A DNA stretch of 28,343 nt from a virus, in the IMG/VR virus record IMGVR_UViG_3300036715_001527, positions 1 to 28,343 of that record, one strand, 5' to 3'. The notes beneath the pieces were generated by a model. That model saw only the letters and a program-made list of their open reading frames with translations, searched no databases and was not told the DNA's origin. Shown here piece by piece: positions 1-6,916 of the stretch; position 1 is the first letter of the stretch, and each line of letters starts with the position of its first letter. A program made the translations under genes and the position numbers.

Positions 1-1131
1 AATATGACGAGCAATCTCACCAACAAAGCCAGGAGGCCACGGTAAGTCTGAAGGACGTTGGTAGTCTTCTGTATAACCCTCGATAAAACTGTCCGGATCT
101 ACCAAGTCCTCAGGGAACGGTATATGTGTGGTTACGTATGGTGCATTTGAGGGTATTGCTGCGGGTGCTACAGCACCGCTATGCGCTTCGTTTGCGCTTG
201 CTGGTGCAGGGGTAACGTGCAGCTTAGCAAGCAGCGTAGCGGTGCTTGCTTCAGCATAAACATCCAAACGATCTTCTGAAGCTTCACGGCTACGAATGAG
301 TTTAAGGTTGAAATTTAAGTACCGATCGTTCTTAGTTGCTTTGGTTCGCTTACCAAGTGCAGTTTGCCGAAACATACGACGAACTTGTGTATTCGATTTC
401 GTATAAAACGTAAACATGGACATAAGTGCAAGATCGGCTTCAGACTGAGAGGCATAACTGCTAAACTCACCTTCACACAGACTTTTAAATTTATCTGCAT
501 TTTCTGCATTACATGCACGTTCCCAAAGGACTTCGTCTGTCTCAGTTTCTTCTAGTTCTTGCAATTCGACTTTTTCGTATCCATCTCGTCCATCGTTAAT
601 TTCTGCGACAAGAATATTAAGCAACTCTTGACGTGGTTCGATATCTCGTTGCAGATAAATGTTACCTGTACATACAATGAATCGTTCTTGCGAATAGACC
701 TCAACCCCGTCGCGACGCACTCCTTCGCCAATCGTGCCAGAAACCCAAATATGATAACCCTGACCACCAGCGCTGATCTCTGTATACGAATCGAATGTCT
801 GGATGATGCGTTGGTAACGGTCAAGTTGTTCTTGTGGTGTCCATTTCAATGGGTCATTTTCGTTAATTGCATTACGCACATCTAAATCGATGCAGGTATA
901 ACCACACTGACGCGTTAGCACATATCCGATATGTGTCCTAGCTGTGAACGCATCCTCGACAGTTGTTTCGAAGTCTTTCCATTCGTTAGGCTTAACAGGG
1001 CTTGTGCGGTGCATACCACGCGCAGTTTTGACATAAGGAGCGCGCATCTTACCATTGTCGTCAGGACCTGCAATACACCAGTTCCTGTCCCAACGAAGAC
1101 CTTCTGGGATCATCTCGTAATTCAAAGGCAT
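1..1131 (-). CDS. Primase-polymerase (AEP superfamily, NrS-1-like) with start of a helicase-type region; C-terminus outside window
   Basis: The 377 visible codons begin at ATG 1131 with a GGGGAG Shine-Dalgarno 8 bases upstream; the frame runs off the left end. The three archaeo-eukaryotic primase signatures are present: an hDhD motif (CIDLD, Asp82/Asp84), an sxH motif (GYHIWV, His127), and the third acidic position in VEVYSQ (Glu144) followed by RFIVCTG. Around residues 229-262 is a helical stretch (EADLALMSMFTFYT...RMFRQTALGKR) typical of the helix-bundle domain following the prim-pol core in NrS-1-type phage polymerases. The last visible residues (PPGFVGEIARHI) resemble the start of DUF3987/helicase modules. 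The protein probably makes primers and perhaps extends DNA at the phage fork. Family assignment is by motif recognition; the helicase part is inferred because it lies outside. Confidence 0.82.
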   Translation of the reverse strand, partial: MPLNYEMIPEGLRWDRNWCIAGPDDNGKMRAPYVKTARGMHRTSPVKPNEWKDFETTVEDAFTARTHIGYVLTRQCGYTCIDLDVRNAINENDPLKWTPQEQLDRYQRIIQTFDSYTEISAGGQGYHIWVSGTIGEGVRRDGVEVYSQERFIVCTGNIYLQRDIEPRQELLNILVAEINDGRDGYEKVELQELEETETDEVLWERACNAENADKFKSLCEGEFSSYASQSEADLALMSMFTFYTKSNTQVRRMFRQTALGKRTKATKNDRYLNFNLKLIRSREASEDRLDVYAEASTATLLAKLHVTPAPASANEAHSGAVAPAAIPSNAPYVTTHIPFPEDLVDPDSFIEGYTEDYQRPSDLPWPPGFVGEIARHI

Positions 1132-1133
1132 CG

Positions 1134-1382
1134 TCAGTCTCCCCGACGCGCATTAAGAATTATTTTCCATGCGTCAAGATAAGGCTGGACAATACTTCTT
1201 TCCCAAATAAAAAGAGTGCCGTTGTTAAGAGATACAGCGTGTGGTAATTTGCCTGTACGTCGTGCATAGAGAATTGTCCCGCGTGAAACGCTAAGGTCTT
1301 TCATAATCTCTGACGACGTTATATACTTCTGATCAAACTCTTGTTGTGCTAAATCTATTTGACTATTTGACATGGTGACCAT
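1134..1382 (-). CDS. Small helix-turn-helix DNA-binding protein (MerR/excisionase-like)
   Basis: This is an 82-aa protein, or 79 aa from the internal ATG at 1373. Residues 20-45 (YITSSEIMKDLSVSRGTILYARRTG, split here as helix YITSSEIMKDL and helix SRGTILYARR) form an HTH like those of excisionases and MerR-type phage proteins. An Arg/Lys-rich tail follows. It ends 2 bases before the primase-polymerase start, so the two are probably co-translated. Neither ATG has a clear Shine-Dalgarno, so the start is uncertain. A DNA-binding regulatory or accessory replication role is inferred from fold and neighbour only. Confidence 0.7.
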   Translation of the reverse strand: MVTMSNSQIDLAQQEFDQKYITSSEIMKDLSVSRGTILYARRTGKLPHAVSLNNGTLFIWERSIVQPYLDAWKIILNARRGD

Positions 1383-1420
1383 GATAAGAGTTTGTTTAGG
1401 CAGGAGGGTAATTGTAACGC

Positions 1421-1463
1421 GGATATAAAACTAACGCAAGCGTAAAACGCTTTGAACGCTTGC
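1421..1463 (-). terminator. Hairpin followed by T-rich tract (leftward transcripts)
   Basis: GCAAGCG (1436-1442) pairs with CGCTTGC (1457-1463) across a 14-base loop. Read leftward, the stem is followed by GTTAGTTTTATAT. The element lies downstream of the 1531-1812 gene and upstream of the HTH gene at 1382. An alternative inner stem, AAGCGT/ACGCTT, is also possible. It fits an intrinsic terminator or attenuator, though the U-tract is imperfect. Confidence 0.5.
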
Positions 1464-1477
1464 ATTATTAACTAGTC

Positions 1478-1627
1478 TTACTTAGAATTTTTAGAACGTT
1501 CATTTCGTTTAGACGCACCTATACGCCTACCTAGACGCTTATGTGCGGGAACAGCTTTGGCTCCGAACTACAAACATCGGTTTTTGCGATGACGAATCTT
1601 ACGTGCGCGTGTTTTATTTTTGGACAT
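1478..1627 (-). pseudogene. Very basic 49-codon ORF interrupted by an in-frame amber codon
   Basis: Starting at ATG 1627, this frame encodes 19 residues rich in Arg/Lys (MSKNKTRARKIRHRKNRCL), then TAG at 1568-1570. The same frame then encodes 29 more residues of the same character (AHKRLGRRIGASKRNERSKN and so on), ending in TAA at 1478. The composition is alike on both sides of the stop, as in a single gene. It overlaps the end of the 1531-1812 gene in another frame, and no Shine-Dalgarno is visible. It could be a decayed gene, an amber-readthrough gene, or a chance shadow. Confidence 0.3.
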
Positions 1628-1812
1628 TTTTGCATTTGTACATGAGTAAGATCGATTGCTTCGCATAGATCGTCATAATGTGAACAGATCGACCATGTAT
1701 TACAAGCTTTGAATGTACCATCTGATGCTGGCGTAATAGCTAATAGCATTTCCTCAGTCAGCTCTACCGGCACAATCGCGTGCGTGGCTGGGTTGAATGT
1801 TACGGTTTTCAC
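1531..1812 (-). CDS. Hypothetical phage protein with a VPVELTEEML motif, GTG start
   Basis: The start is GTG 1812: AAGGAG lies 5 bases upstream, and the codon overlaps the previous stop as GTGA. The upstream in-frame ATG at 1827 would lie on the far side of that Shine-Dalgarno. The 93-residue product begins KTVTFNPATHAIVPVELTEE. The VPVE-TEEML motif is common in small phage proteins of unknown role. It is part of a translationally coupled chain with the 1809-2105 gene. No enzymatic motif is visible. Confidence 0.7.
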   Translation of the reverse strand: MKTVTFNPATHAIVPVELTEEMLLAITPASDGTFKACNTWSICSHYDDLCEAIDLTHVQMQKCPKIKHAHVRFVIAKTDVCSSEPKLFPHISV

Positions 1813-2105
1813 GGCAACTCCTTCCAAATAACGTCAAAAGTCAGATCGTCCAGACCTTCACAGCGACCAAGAATATCGCGGCCAAAACCTGCGAACTTTT
1901 TATTGAAAACGTGTGCGCCATAGTTGGCGGTGCTGGATACTGCGCCGTCAGCGTTGATACCTATCAGGTTGACCGCACGGTCATCAAAACCAATAACCAC
2001 CCAGTACCGAGTTTTGCCGCCGCCTTTGCAAGCATAGACATTGCCAACTGCCAGTTCGTCTCTATCCAATAATGGCGCAATAGGGTTGGGTAAGTTGAAC
2101 TTCAT
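1809..2105 (-). CDS. Hypothetical protein, 98 aa
   Basis: The protein begins MKFNLPNPIAPLLDRDEL and has a beta-rich core (GNVYACKGGGKTRYWVVIGF, then VNLIGINADG), suggesting a small SH3-like or barrel fold. The stop overlaps the next gene's GTG, and its ATG overlaps the TGA of the DUF1566 gene upstream, so three genes are stop-start coupled. No catalytic motif is visible. Function is unknown. Confidence 0.72.
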   Translation of the reverse strand: MKFNLPNPIAPLLDRDELAVGNVYACKGGGKTRYWVVIGFDDRAVNLIGINADGAVSSTANYGAHVFNKKFAGFGRDILGRCEGLDDLTFDVIWKELP

Positions 2106-2575
2106 CCTTCGCTCCCTGTATAAGTAATCAAAATCCTGCGGACGGCGCGGGCACGGCCTTCAAACGACTTACCATGGTCGTACTGGTAGCCGTTGCCGAA
2201 GGACTGGTTCCATGCATAACCAGAGCCGGCGGCGTACTGCTCATTCGTCCAATACCACTCAGGCTGAAATTCTTCCTTCAGCGTGGCAAACAGCAGGGCA
2301 CTTTCGCAGCGATTTGGCAGGTCACCACCAATGCTGGCCGCCCAGTCCATCGACTTTTGCCAGGTCGAGTCTTGAATCGCGCCCGGTAGCAGGATGATGT
2401 GATGACGTTTTGTGCCGTTGGCGCTGATGATCACGCCGACCCAGAGTTCGCCCGGATTGAGCGGGGGCGCGGTAACTGTGCAGGTAGTGAATGGCGCTGG
2501 CTGCTTCTCAAACTTTGCGATCATTTCTGACAGTACAGTTTGCGCTGCTTTGATTTGTTCGATTGTGATTGTCAT
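2102..2575 (-). CDS. DUF1566-like (C-type-lectin-fold) phage protein
   Basis: The ATG at 2575 has GGGAG 8 bases upstream, so it is preferred to ATG 2656, giving 157 residues. The N-terminus is a short helix (MTITIEQIKAAQTVLSEMIA). The C-terminal half carries DUF1566/Lcl-type signatures: GGDLPNRCESALLFATL, EWYWTNEQYA, a Gly/Asn/Tyr-rich segment (YAWNQSFGNGYQYDHG) and the closing RARAVRRI. This fold is used for binding, and in some phages for diversified receptor recognition. Here it sits in the early arm rather than the tail region. Codons are GC-richer than in the flanking genes. Function is unknown, with binding inferred from the fold. Confidence 0.72.
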   Translation of the reverse strand: MTITIEQIKAAQTVLSEMIAKFEKQPAPFTTCTVTAPPLNPGELWVGVIISANGTKRHHIILLPGAIQDSTWQKSMDWAASIGGDLPNRCESALLFATLKEEFQPEWYWTNEQYAAGSGYAWNQSFGNGYQYDHGKSFEGRARAVRRILITYTGSEG

Positions 2576-2576
2576 G

Positions 2577-3479
2577 TTATTTACTCCCTGTATCAGTAAT
2601 ACCGTGGAACTGCTCGACTGCGCGGACCGCTGCGGTGGTTGCGCTATGACCGACATACTGTGTAATTTCCTCCCGAGTCATCGGCTTGCGCGTGTCGGGG
2701 ACGATTTTGCCGAGTGGGATAGCGCCGGGCATGTCGTAAAAGAACTTTGAAAAGCTGTTTGTGTTGTGAGGATTCTGGTAGGCGACCACCAGCGGCTCAA
2801 CCACCATTGCAGGCTGGGTTGCTTTCTCATGACGAAGATGGACAGCATTGATGCCAGCTTGATCGCAGAACCGGAGGATATGCTGCGCCCATTCGTCCTT
2901 GCGGAATCGAGAAGCCAGCATCCGGCAATTTTCAAGCGCCAGATATTGCGCGTGGCTCAGCTCTGTAAGCTGGTCAGCTTCCGGCAGGGCTGGCAGGGTC
3001 GGGGATGCTGCGAGCAATTTGATTTCTTCTGCAATAGCTAGAGCCAGATCGTGATCCATCTCCTTGTGCGCGTTCGATTTATGGCACCAAGCGCGCGCAA
3101 TAGTGCCTAGCAATGCTTCGCCGGACAGATTTTCAACTTGTTTGTACTTTGCTTCATACTTTGCGTACAAGTCGCAAACGTCTTTCAGCGCGATAGTGAC
3201 AAAATCAGAGTGAATATTGTCGCCAACTTTCCAGTAGCCGAAGGATGCCGTACTGATCGCGACCATTTGCATACGATACTTCTCTGATTCTTCTGCAATC
3301 CATTTGTTGAGTCGTTCATTTTCCGGCACGCACTGTACTGCCTGCGCTACGGGGACTGGCTCGGCTAGGCGGGCGCGGAGAGCTTCAATAACTTCAGCGC
3401 CCTTCACGAGTTGAGCGGCATGGTAGGACACTAAAACATCCAGCGCCTGCTGCATGAGGATTGTGTCTTGTAGAGTCAT
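2577..3479 (-). CDS. Hypothetical protein, 300 aa, coiled N-terminus
   Basis: The start at ATG 3479 has TAAGG upstream. The N-terminal 55 residues are helical (QQALDVLVSYHAAQLVKGAE; EALRARLAEPVPVA), the kind of sequence common in multi-domain accessory phage proteins. A middle segment (about 90-160) and a C-terminal segment (YQNPHNTNSFSKFFYDMPG; REEITQYVG) follow without known catalytic motifs. It ends one base before the DUF1566 start, and that gene's Shine-Dalgarno lies inside this gene's end. GC-rich codons match the DUF1566 gene, suggesting the two moved as one cassette. Confidence 0.7.
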   Translation of the reverse strand: MTLQDTILMQQALDVLVSYHAAQLVKGAEVIEALRARLAEPVPVAQAVQCVPENERLNKWIAEESEKYRMQMVAISTASFGYWKVGDNIHSDFVTIALKDVCDLYAKYEAKYKQVENLSGEALLGTIARAWCHKSNAHKEMDHDLALAIAEEIKLLAASPTLPALPEADQLTELSHAQYLALENCRMLASRFRKDEWAQHILRFCDQAGINAVHLRHEKATQPAMVVEPLVVAYQNPHNTNSFSKFFYDMPGAIPLGKIVPDTRKPMTREEITQYVGHSATTAAVRAVEQFHGITDTGSK

Positions 3480-3497
3480 GGCATTACCTTAAAATTT

Positions 3498-3722
3498 TTA
3501 TCGAACAGGGCGTGAGCCCAACGTGAAGCGCGGGTCATCCCGAGCTTCTCTTATTGTGGTTGAAATAAGCGGCTCGGTAATTGGAGTAACAAACAGCCAC
3601 GGCCCAATTTGTCCGCTAAAATTAACTCGACCAGATGGCTGAGTCACCTCCCACCTCTCGCCGTGCTGCTTCACAATTTGTTTAGCACGTTTGGTAAGAG
3701 GCAGGAGAGTGATTATCTTCAT
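3498..3722 (-). CDS. Hypothetical basic protein, 74 aa
   Basis: The protein begins MKIITLLPLTKRAKQIVKQH and ends DPRFTLGSRPVR. The ATG abuts the stop of the protease gene without a gap, implying coupled translation. The beta-rich middle (RVNFSGQIGPWLFVTPI) has no recognised motif. Function is unknown. Confidence 0.65.
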   Translation of the reverse strand: MKIITLLPLTKRAKQIVKQHGERWEVTQPSGRVNFSGQIGPWLFVTPITEPLISTTIREARDDPRFTLGSRPVR

Positions 3723-5090
3723 TTAAAGGCCCATGGCTACACGTAAGCGAGCACAAGCGGCTACTGCTGTCGGAAGTTCGTAAGTGATGCCGTCTAGCGC
3801 GTGCTGCGCAATTGATAAAATATCACAATTGAGCGTTTGACCACAGTACAAACTTACTAAGATCTTATTGCGAAACAAATTCGTAGCAGCAGATCCTTCA
3901 AAATCATTACCTTTGTAATTTAGGACAATGTTAAGCAGTTCAATGATCAGCACACCTACTTGCGGCGGTTCACCCACGATTTCTGCTTGATTTAAAACTT
4001 TGGTCCAGTAATAAAGACTGTCTGTATCGATCTGTCGGCCCAAAACGTTTGCGTAGATCTTGCGCACAATTTCCGTGTTGGTGAGATAGCCCGGATAATA
4101 TAACTGCCCTGGATCCGTTTGATACATTTGTTGAGCTAACTCTTGTGGAGACATGCCTCCAGCGAGTTTCCCGATCCAAAAATTCAATCCGCTCGCTTCA
4201 GCTGCATGGCCAAACAAGGCAGCGTACAACCCTGCAACCATTATAGCATTTTGCGGGTACGGCAAAATTGTAGGAGTAGACAGAGGCTGGTCGGGTTCGA
4301 TAAAATCATGCATCACACGGGCTTCAAAAATATCAGCAACCCATGCATAAGATAATGCACCGTAACCACGATCGCCCCAATTAATAGACCAAGAGTTCTG
4401 AATGCCGAAAATGCCCATATTGACGTTATCGTCAAATTTATCGATAACAACTTCGTGATTACCGATTGGTTCCAAATAGCCTGGCACAGAAGTGTCGAGC
4501 AGTTGTTGTTCCCATTCATCACCTTTTAAATGACGGAACCATTCGTAAACTTTGAAAGCAACGTATACTTTATCGCCTTGCATTAAAGCAGATTTAATAT
4601 TACGAATTCGTTCTTCGATACCTTCAATCGTACTCGGATCAGGCAGAGGAATCACTTCATAACGGCCGATTTTCTGCGATGCCGCTTGCGCATACGCATC
4701 TGGTGAAGGCTGCATGTTTTCGTTCGCAGGATTATAAGGCCACATAATTTCATCGCATACGCCGATATTCTTGTAGACGCGGCAAACATTACGGGGTTGT
4801 GCGCCTTCTTGTCCCAAAGTACCACCAAGTATACGAGCATCGTAGTAAGGCTGTTGGCGCGACAAATGACGAAATTGGCCGCGGGCAAGTAATTTACCTT
4901 CCAAGATAGTTGCACCCGCATTTGTTGTGCAGGAACCTTCTTGAGCTTGGTCTTCGATTGGCAAATCATGTCGACGTAAGCTAACGCGGTCGACAAAGCT
5001 TGTCACGTTACCGACAGGATAGGGATAGTCTCGGTCGTCTGGAACAGATTGTACTGTACCGGATACAACATATTGAGGTAGTGTGGTCAT
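3723..5090 (-). CDS. Papain-like (C1A) cysteine protease fused to a DUF4214 domain
   Basis: The 455-aa protein starts at ATG 5090 with AAAGGA upstream. Residues 1-265 form a papain-type domain. Gln48 is the oxyanion residue, six before the nucleophile Cys54 in EDQAQEGSCTTNAGA. His212 lies in GNHEVVIDKF and Asn232 in QNSWSINWGDRGYG, so the full catalytic set is present. Residues about 285-365 carry DUF4214 signatures (LYAALFGHAAEASGLNFWIG and IVRKIYANVLGR). No signal peptide, propeptide or membrane segment is visible, so a cytoplasmic or virion role is more likely than secretion through Sec. Possible roles are cleavage of host or virion proteins. Domain calls are by motif; the target is unknown. 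Confidence 0.85.
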   Translation of the reverse strand: MTTLPQYVVSGTVQSVPDDRDYPYPVGNVTSFVDRVSLRRHDLPIEDQAQEGSCTTNAGATILEGKLLARGQFRHLSRQQPYYDARILGGTLGQEGAQPRNVCRVYKNIGVCDEIMWPYNPANENMQPSPDAYAQAASQKIGRYEVIPLPDPSTIEGIEERIRNIKSALMQGDKVYVAFKVYEWFRHLKGDEWEQQLLDTSVPGYLEPIGNHEVVIDKFDDNVNMGIFGIQNSWSINWGDRGYGALSYAWVADIFEARVMHDFIEPDQPLSTPTILPYPQNAIMVAGLYAALFGHAAEASGLNFWIGKLAGGMSPQELAQQMYQTDPGQLYYPGYLTNTEIVRKIYANVLGRQIDTDSLYYWTKVLNQAEIVGEPPQVGVLIIELLNIVLNYKGNDFEGSAATNLFRNKILVSLYCGQTLNCDILSIAQHALDGITYELPTAVAACARLRVAMGL

Positions 5091-5258
5091 TTAATTGTCC
5101 TTTGGAGTAAATACACGATAGTTTCCATCCGCAGTTTTATGGGTTTCATTTGGAGGAGCTGCCGTGATTGGTTTTCGCTGGCAACAGTCGATACGGCTAC
5201 AACTAGGCCAGAAGTTTGGTCCATGCTTACATAAAGCACATACAGTGAATTTAGACAT
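5091..5258 (-). CDS. Small Cys-rich, probably zinc-binding protein
   Basis: ATG 5258 is chosen over ATG 5276 because GAAGGA lies just upstream of it; the product is 55 aa. Five cysteines cluster in CALCKHGPNFWPSCSRIDCC, a likely zinc ribbon. The Pro/Thr-rich tail may be disordered. It overlaps the winged-helix gene by 8 bases and its TAA abuts the protease ATG, so it is translated with both. Role unknown. Confidence 0.65.
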   Translation of the reverse strand: MSKFTVCALCKHGPNFWPSCSRIDCCQRKPITAAPPNETHKTADGNYRVFTPKDN

Positions 5259-5601
5259 GTTGTTCCTTCGAAACACCCAAAGTTAAGAGACGAAGTTGTT
5301 GACGCGAACGATAATCTGCTTGTCGTTCTGCTGGAGTTTTACGCTGCTTAGGGATATTGCGACCTTTACCTAAAGTAAAGACAGCGGAACAGTCTCGGCC
5401 GAGGCGATCTTTTTCCCATGCGCTAATATAGACAACTTTATGCCGTTTAAGTACGCGCATCAAACTTTGAAGAGTTACGCGATGCATACCGCTAATATCT
5501 TCAAGCTCAGTGATAGAACAAGGCCCTTCCAAAAATGCTTTAAACACCAAAGCATACACTTCTTGATTAACCTTTTTGATTTTTGAGCGATCTTTAAGCA
5601 T
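5251..5601 (-). CDS. Winged-helix DNA-binding regulator
   Basis: The 116-aa protein has a wHTH at about residues 13-75: EVYALVFKAFLEGPCSITEL, then helix MHRVTLQSLMRVLKRHKVV and a wing with AVFTLGKG. A basic tail (KQRKTPAERQADYRSRQQLR) follows. It is probably a phage transcription regulator. No Shine-Dalgarno precedes ATG 5601; instead the 9-mer GTGTGGTCA sits there. The RadC stop (TAG 5611-5613) is in frame with this gene with only three sense codons (TGT GGT CAT) between them, so readthrough would give a RadC-wHTH fusion. Confidence 0.75.
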   Translation of the reverse strand: MLKDRSKIKKVNQEVYALVFKAFLEGPCSITELEDISGMHRVTLQSLMRVLKRHKVVYISAWEKDRLGRDCSAVFTLGKGRNIPKQRKTPAERQADYRSRQQLRLLTLGVSKEQHV

Positions 5602-5610
5602 ATGACCACA

Positions 5611-6072
5611 CTATAGTAGTTCTGACGAATTGTAAAACGAAAAGGTGTCTGTACCAGCCACAATGATATGGTCAGCGACAGAAATGTCCACAAGTTTCAA
5701 AGCTTCTTTAAGTTTCTTTGTGAACATAATGTCCATAGGGCTAGGGTTAGCATCGCCACTTGGATGATTGTGGTATAGGACTACGCTATTTGCATTCGCC
5801 AACAGCGCTTCTTTGACAACTTCGCGCGGATAAACACTGGTGTGAGTGAGCGTACCTCGGAACAATTGGCAGTCTTTAATGAGCTTACCCGAAATGTTAA
5901 GCAATAGAATGCCGAATACCTCATGTTGAAGTTCGGCCAATTTCAAGACCAAATAAGCAGAACATGTCGCAGGCATGTTCAAGACAGGCCCATGTGTGGT
6001 CAGACGGTTACGCAGAACAGCTAGTGCTGCTTTAATCTGTTCGCTTTGCACCAATTCATCATTATTTTGCAT
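5611..6072 (-). CDS. radC: RadC-like JAB/MPN domain protein
   Basis: The 153-aa protein keeps the RadC core. Glu51 is in EVFGILLLN, and the JAMM metal site is HNH-PSGDANP-S-PM-D (His101, His103, Ser111, Asp114), followed by ISVADHIIVAGTDTFSFYN. It lacks the N-terminal HhH region of chromosomal RadC, as is usual in mobile elements. The biochemical role of RadC is not settled. It overlaps the HNH gene by 11 bases and has AAGG before its ATG. It ends in TAG, in frame with the downstream wHTH gene. Confidence 0.9.
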   Translation of the reverse strand: MQNNDELVQSEQIKAALAVLRNRLTTHGPVLNMPATCSAYLVLKLAELQHEVFGILLLNISGKLIKDCQLFRGTLTHTSVYPREVVKEALLANANSVVLYHNHPSGDANPSPMDIMFTKKLKEALKLVDISVADHIIVAGTDTFSFYNSSELL

Positions 6073-6571
6073 TTTTGCCTTGTAGCTTAAATTGTGATAT
6101 TACATGAATCTTAATCTTATCTGACAGCGACAAACTACCTGCCAGTAAGTTACATTTTTTATGCGCCAAGACTTTATTCGCGATGTGGTTTGGGCCACCG
6201 TGCGTGACGGATAACAAATGCTCCTCAGACTCATCCTCTTCTGAAACTTCATGTAAGCAAAAGAAACACAAATCGCCATCCCGTTTTCGCAAAGTCGCGA
6301 TAGACGGTTTGGAAGACTTTTTAGATCTAGACACAGGAGCTGCGCGCCAAGATCCATTTGTTTTAAATGCTGTCCATGCATTAAAAGCATCACCTAAAAA
6401 GGTAACTATACCATTTTTCTTGGTATAAACAATGGACGTAGTTTTTCCACTTTTGAAGCGGACAAGTTCCCATTCGTTTGTCGGCTCAAGAACTTCTGCA
6501 CCTCGTTCATTTAAGAAGGCACGGAAATTAATAAGCTGCGCTTTCACATTGTTTGCTTTCCAGACCGTCAT
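6062..6571 (-). CDS. HNH endonuclease-type protein
   Basis: The 169-aa protein has its C-terminal half shaped as a Cys4-type HNH module: CFFC (Cys102, Cys105), EEHLLSVTHGG (His118, His124), N-HIAN (Asn132), then LAHKKCN (His137, Cys140, Asn141). The N-terminal 80 residues (NFRAFLNERGAEVLEPTNEW, YTKKNGIVTFLG) look like a separate small alpha-beta domain. DNA nicking or cleavage is likely; target unknown. The ATG overlaps the preceding gene's stop as ATGA. It is embedded in an operon rather than standing free, so a homing role is not obvious. Confidence 0.8.
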   Translation of the reverse strand: MTVWKANNVKAQLINFRAFLNERGAEVLEPTNEWELVRFKSGKTTSIVYTKKNGIVTFLGDAFNAWTAFKTNGSWRAAPVSRSKKSSKPSIATLRKRDGDLCFFCLHEVSEEDESEEHLLSVTHGGPNHIANKVLAHKKCNLLAGSLSLSDKIKIHVISQFKLQGKNAK

Positions 6572-6744
6572 GTCGCAAAGTCCACAAACGTTAATTTGTG
6601 CTTATCGCAATATTCTTTGCAAAGCATTTCTAGGCCAGTTATGCCTTGGTCGTCTATTTCTTTTTCAGTCAAAGTCGCGACATGCAAATGTCTGTCATGC
6701 TCTTTAACTAAAGCATAGACTTTAAATGATTTATTGTTTGCCAC
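6568..6744 (-). CDS. Hypothetical protein, 58 aa, probable GTG start
   Basis: AAGGAGG sits directly against ATG 6750, leaving no spacing, but is 6 bases from GTG 6744. GTG is therefore the better start, and the product begins ANNKSFKVYALVKEHDRHLH. The stop overlaps the HNH start by 4 bases. A beta strand-rich N-terminus and a helix (ITGLEMLCKEYCDKHK) are visible. Function is unknown. Confidence 0.6.
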   Translation of the reverse strand: MANNKSFKVYALVKEHDRHLHVATLTEKEIDDQGITGLEMLCKEYCDKHKLTFVDFAT

Positions 6745-6916
6745 TTCCATCCTCCTTCAATGCAGGTAATGCGGTTTCAAAAATATAAATCGGCAGCTTA
6801 GGGAATGACCGTTTAATGCCTTCCAAAGTTGCTTTCAAATGCTCAGGATTAGGGCTAGTAAGTGTTCGCTTACGAGTCCCAATCACAACGACCGCAGTGT
6901 AACTAATTTGATCCAT
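6731..6916 (-). CDS. Hypothetical protein, 61 aa
   Basis: The protein begins MDQISYTAVVVIGTRKRTLT and includes PEHLKATLEGIKRSFPKLPI, a compact beta-alpha-beta layout. It overlaps the next gene by 14-20 bases. It follows the palindrome-rich gap 6917-7044, which may contain its promoter. No Shine-Dalgarno better than TTTGGAAA is visible. Function is unknown. Confidence 0.6.
   Translation of the reverse strand: MDQISYTAVVVIGTRKRTLTSPNPEHLKATLEGIKRSFPKLPIYIFETALPALKEDGSGKQ

Noticed and set aside
1797-2072. 91-aa plus-strand frame opposite the 98-aa gene
   Set aside because: Shadow of a well-supported minus-strand gene with coupled start and stop.
6062-6571. Free-standing homing endonuclease
   Set aside because: The HNH gene overlaps both neighbours by a few bases and is an integral part of the operon, so recent homing insertion is unlikely.
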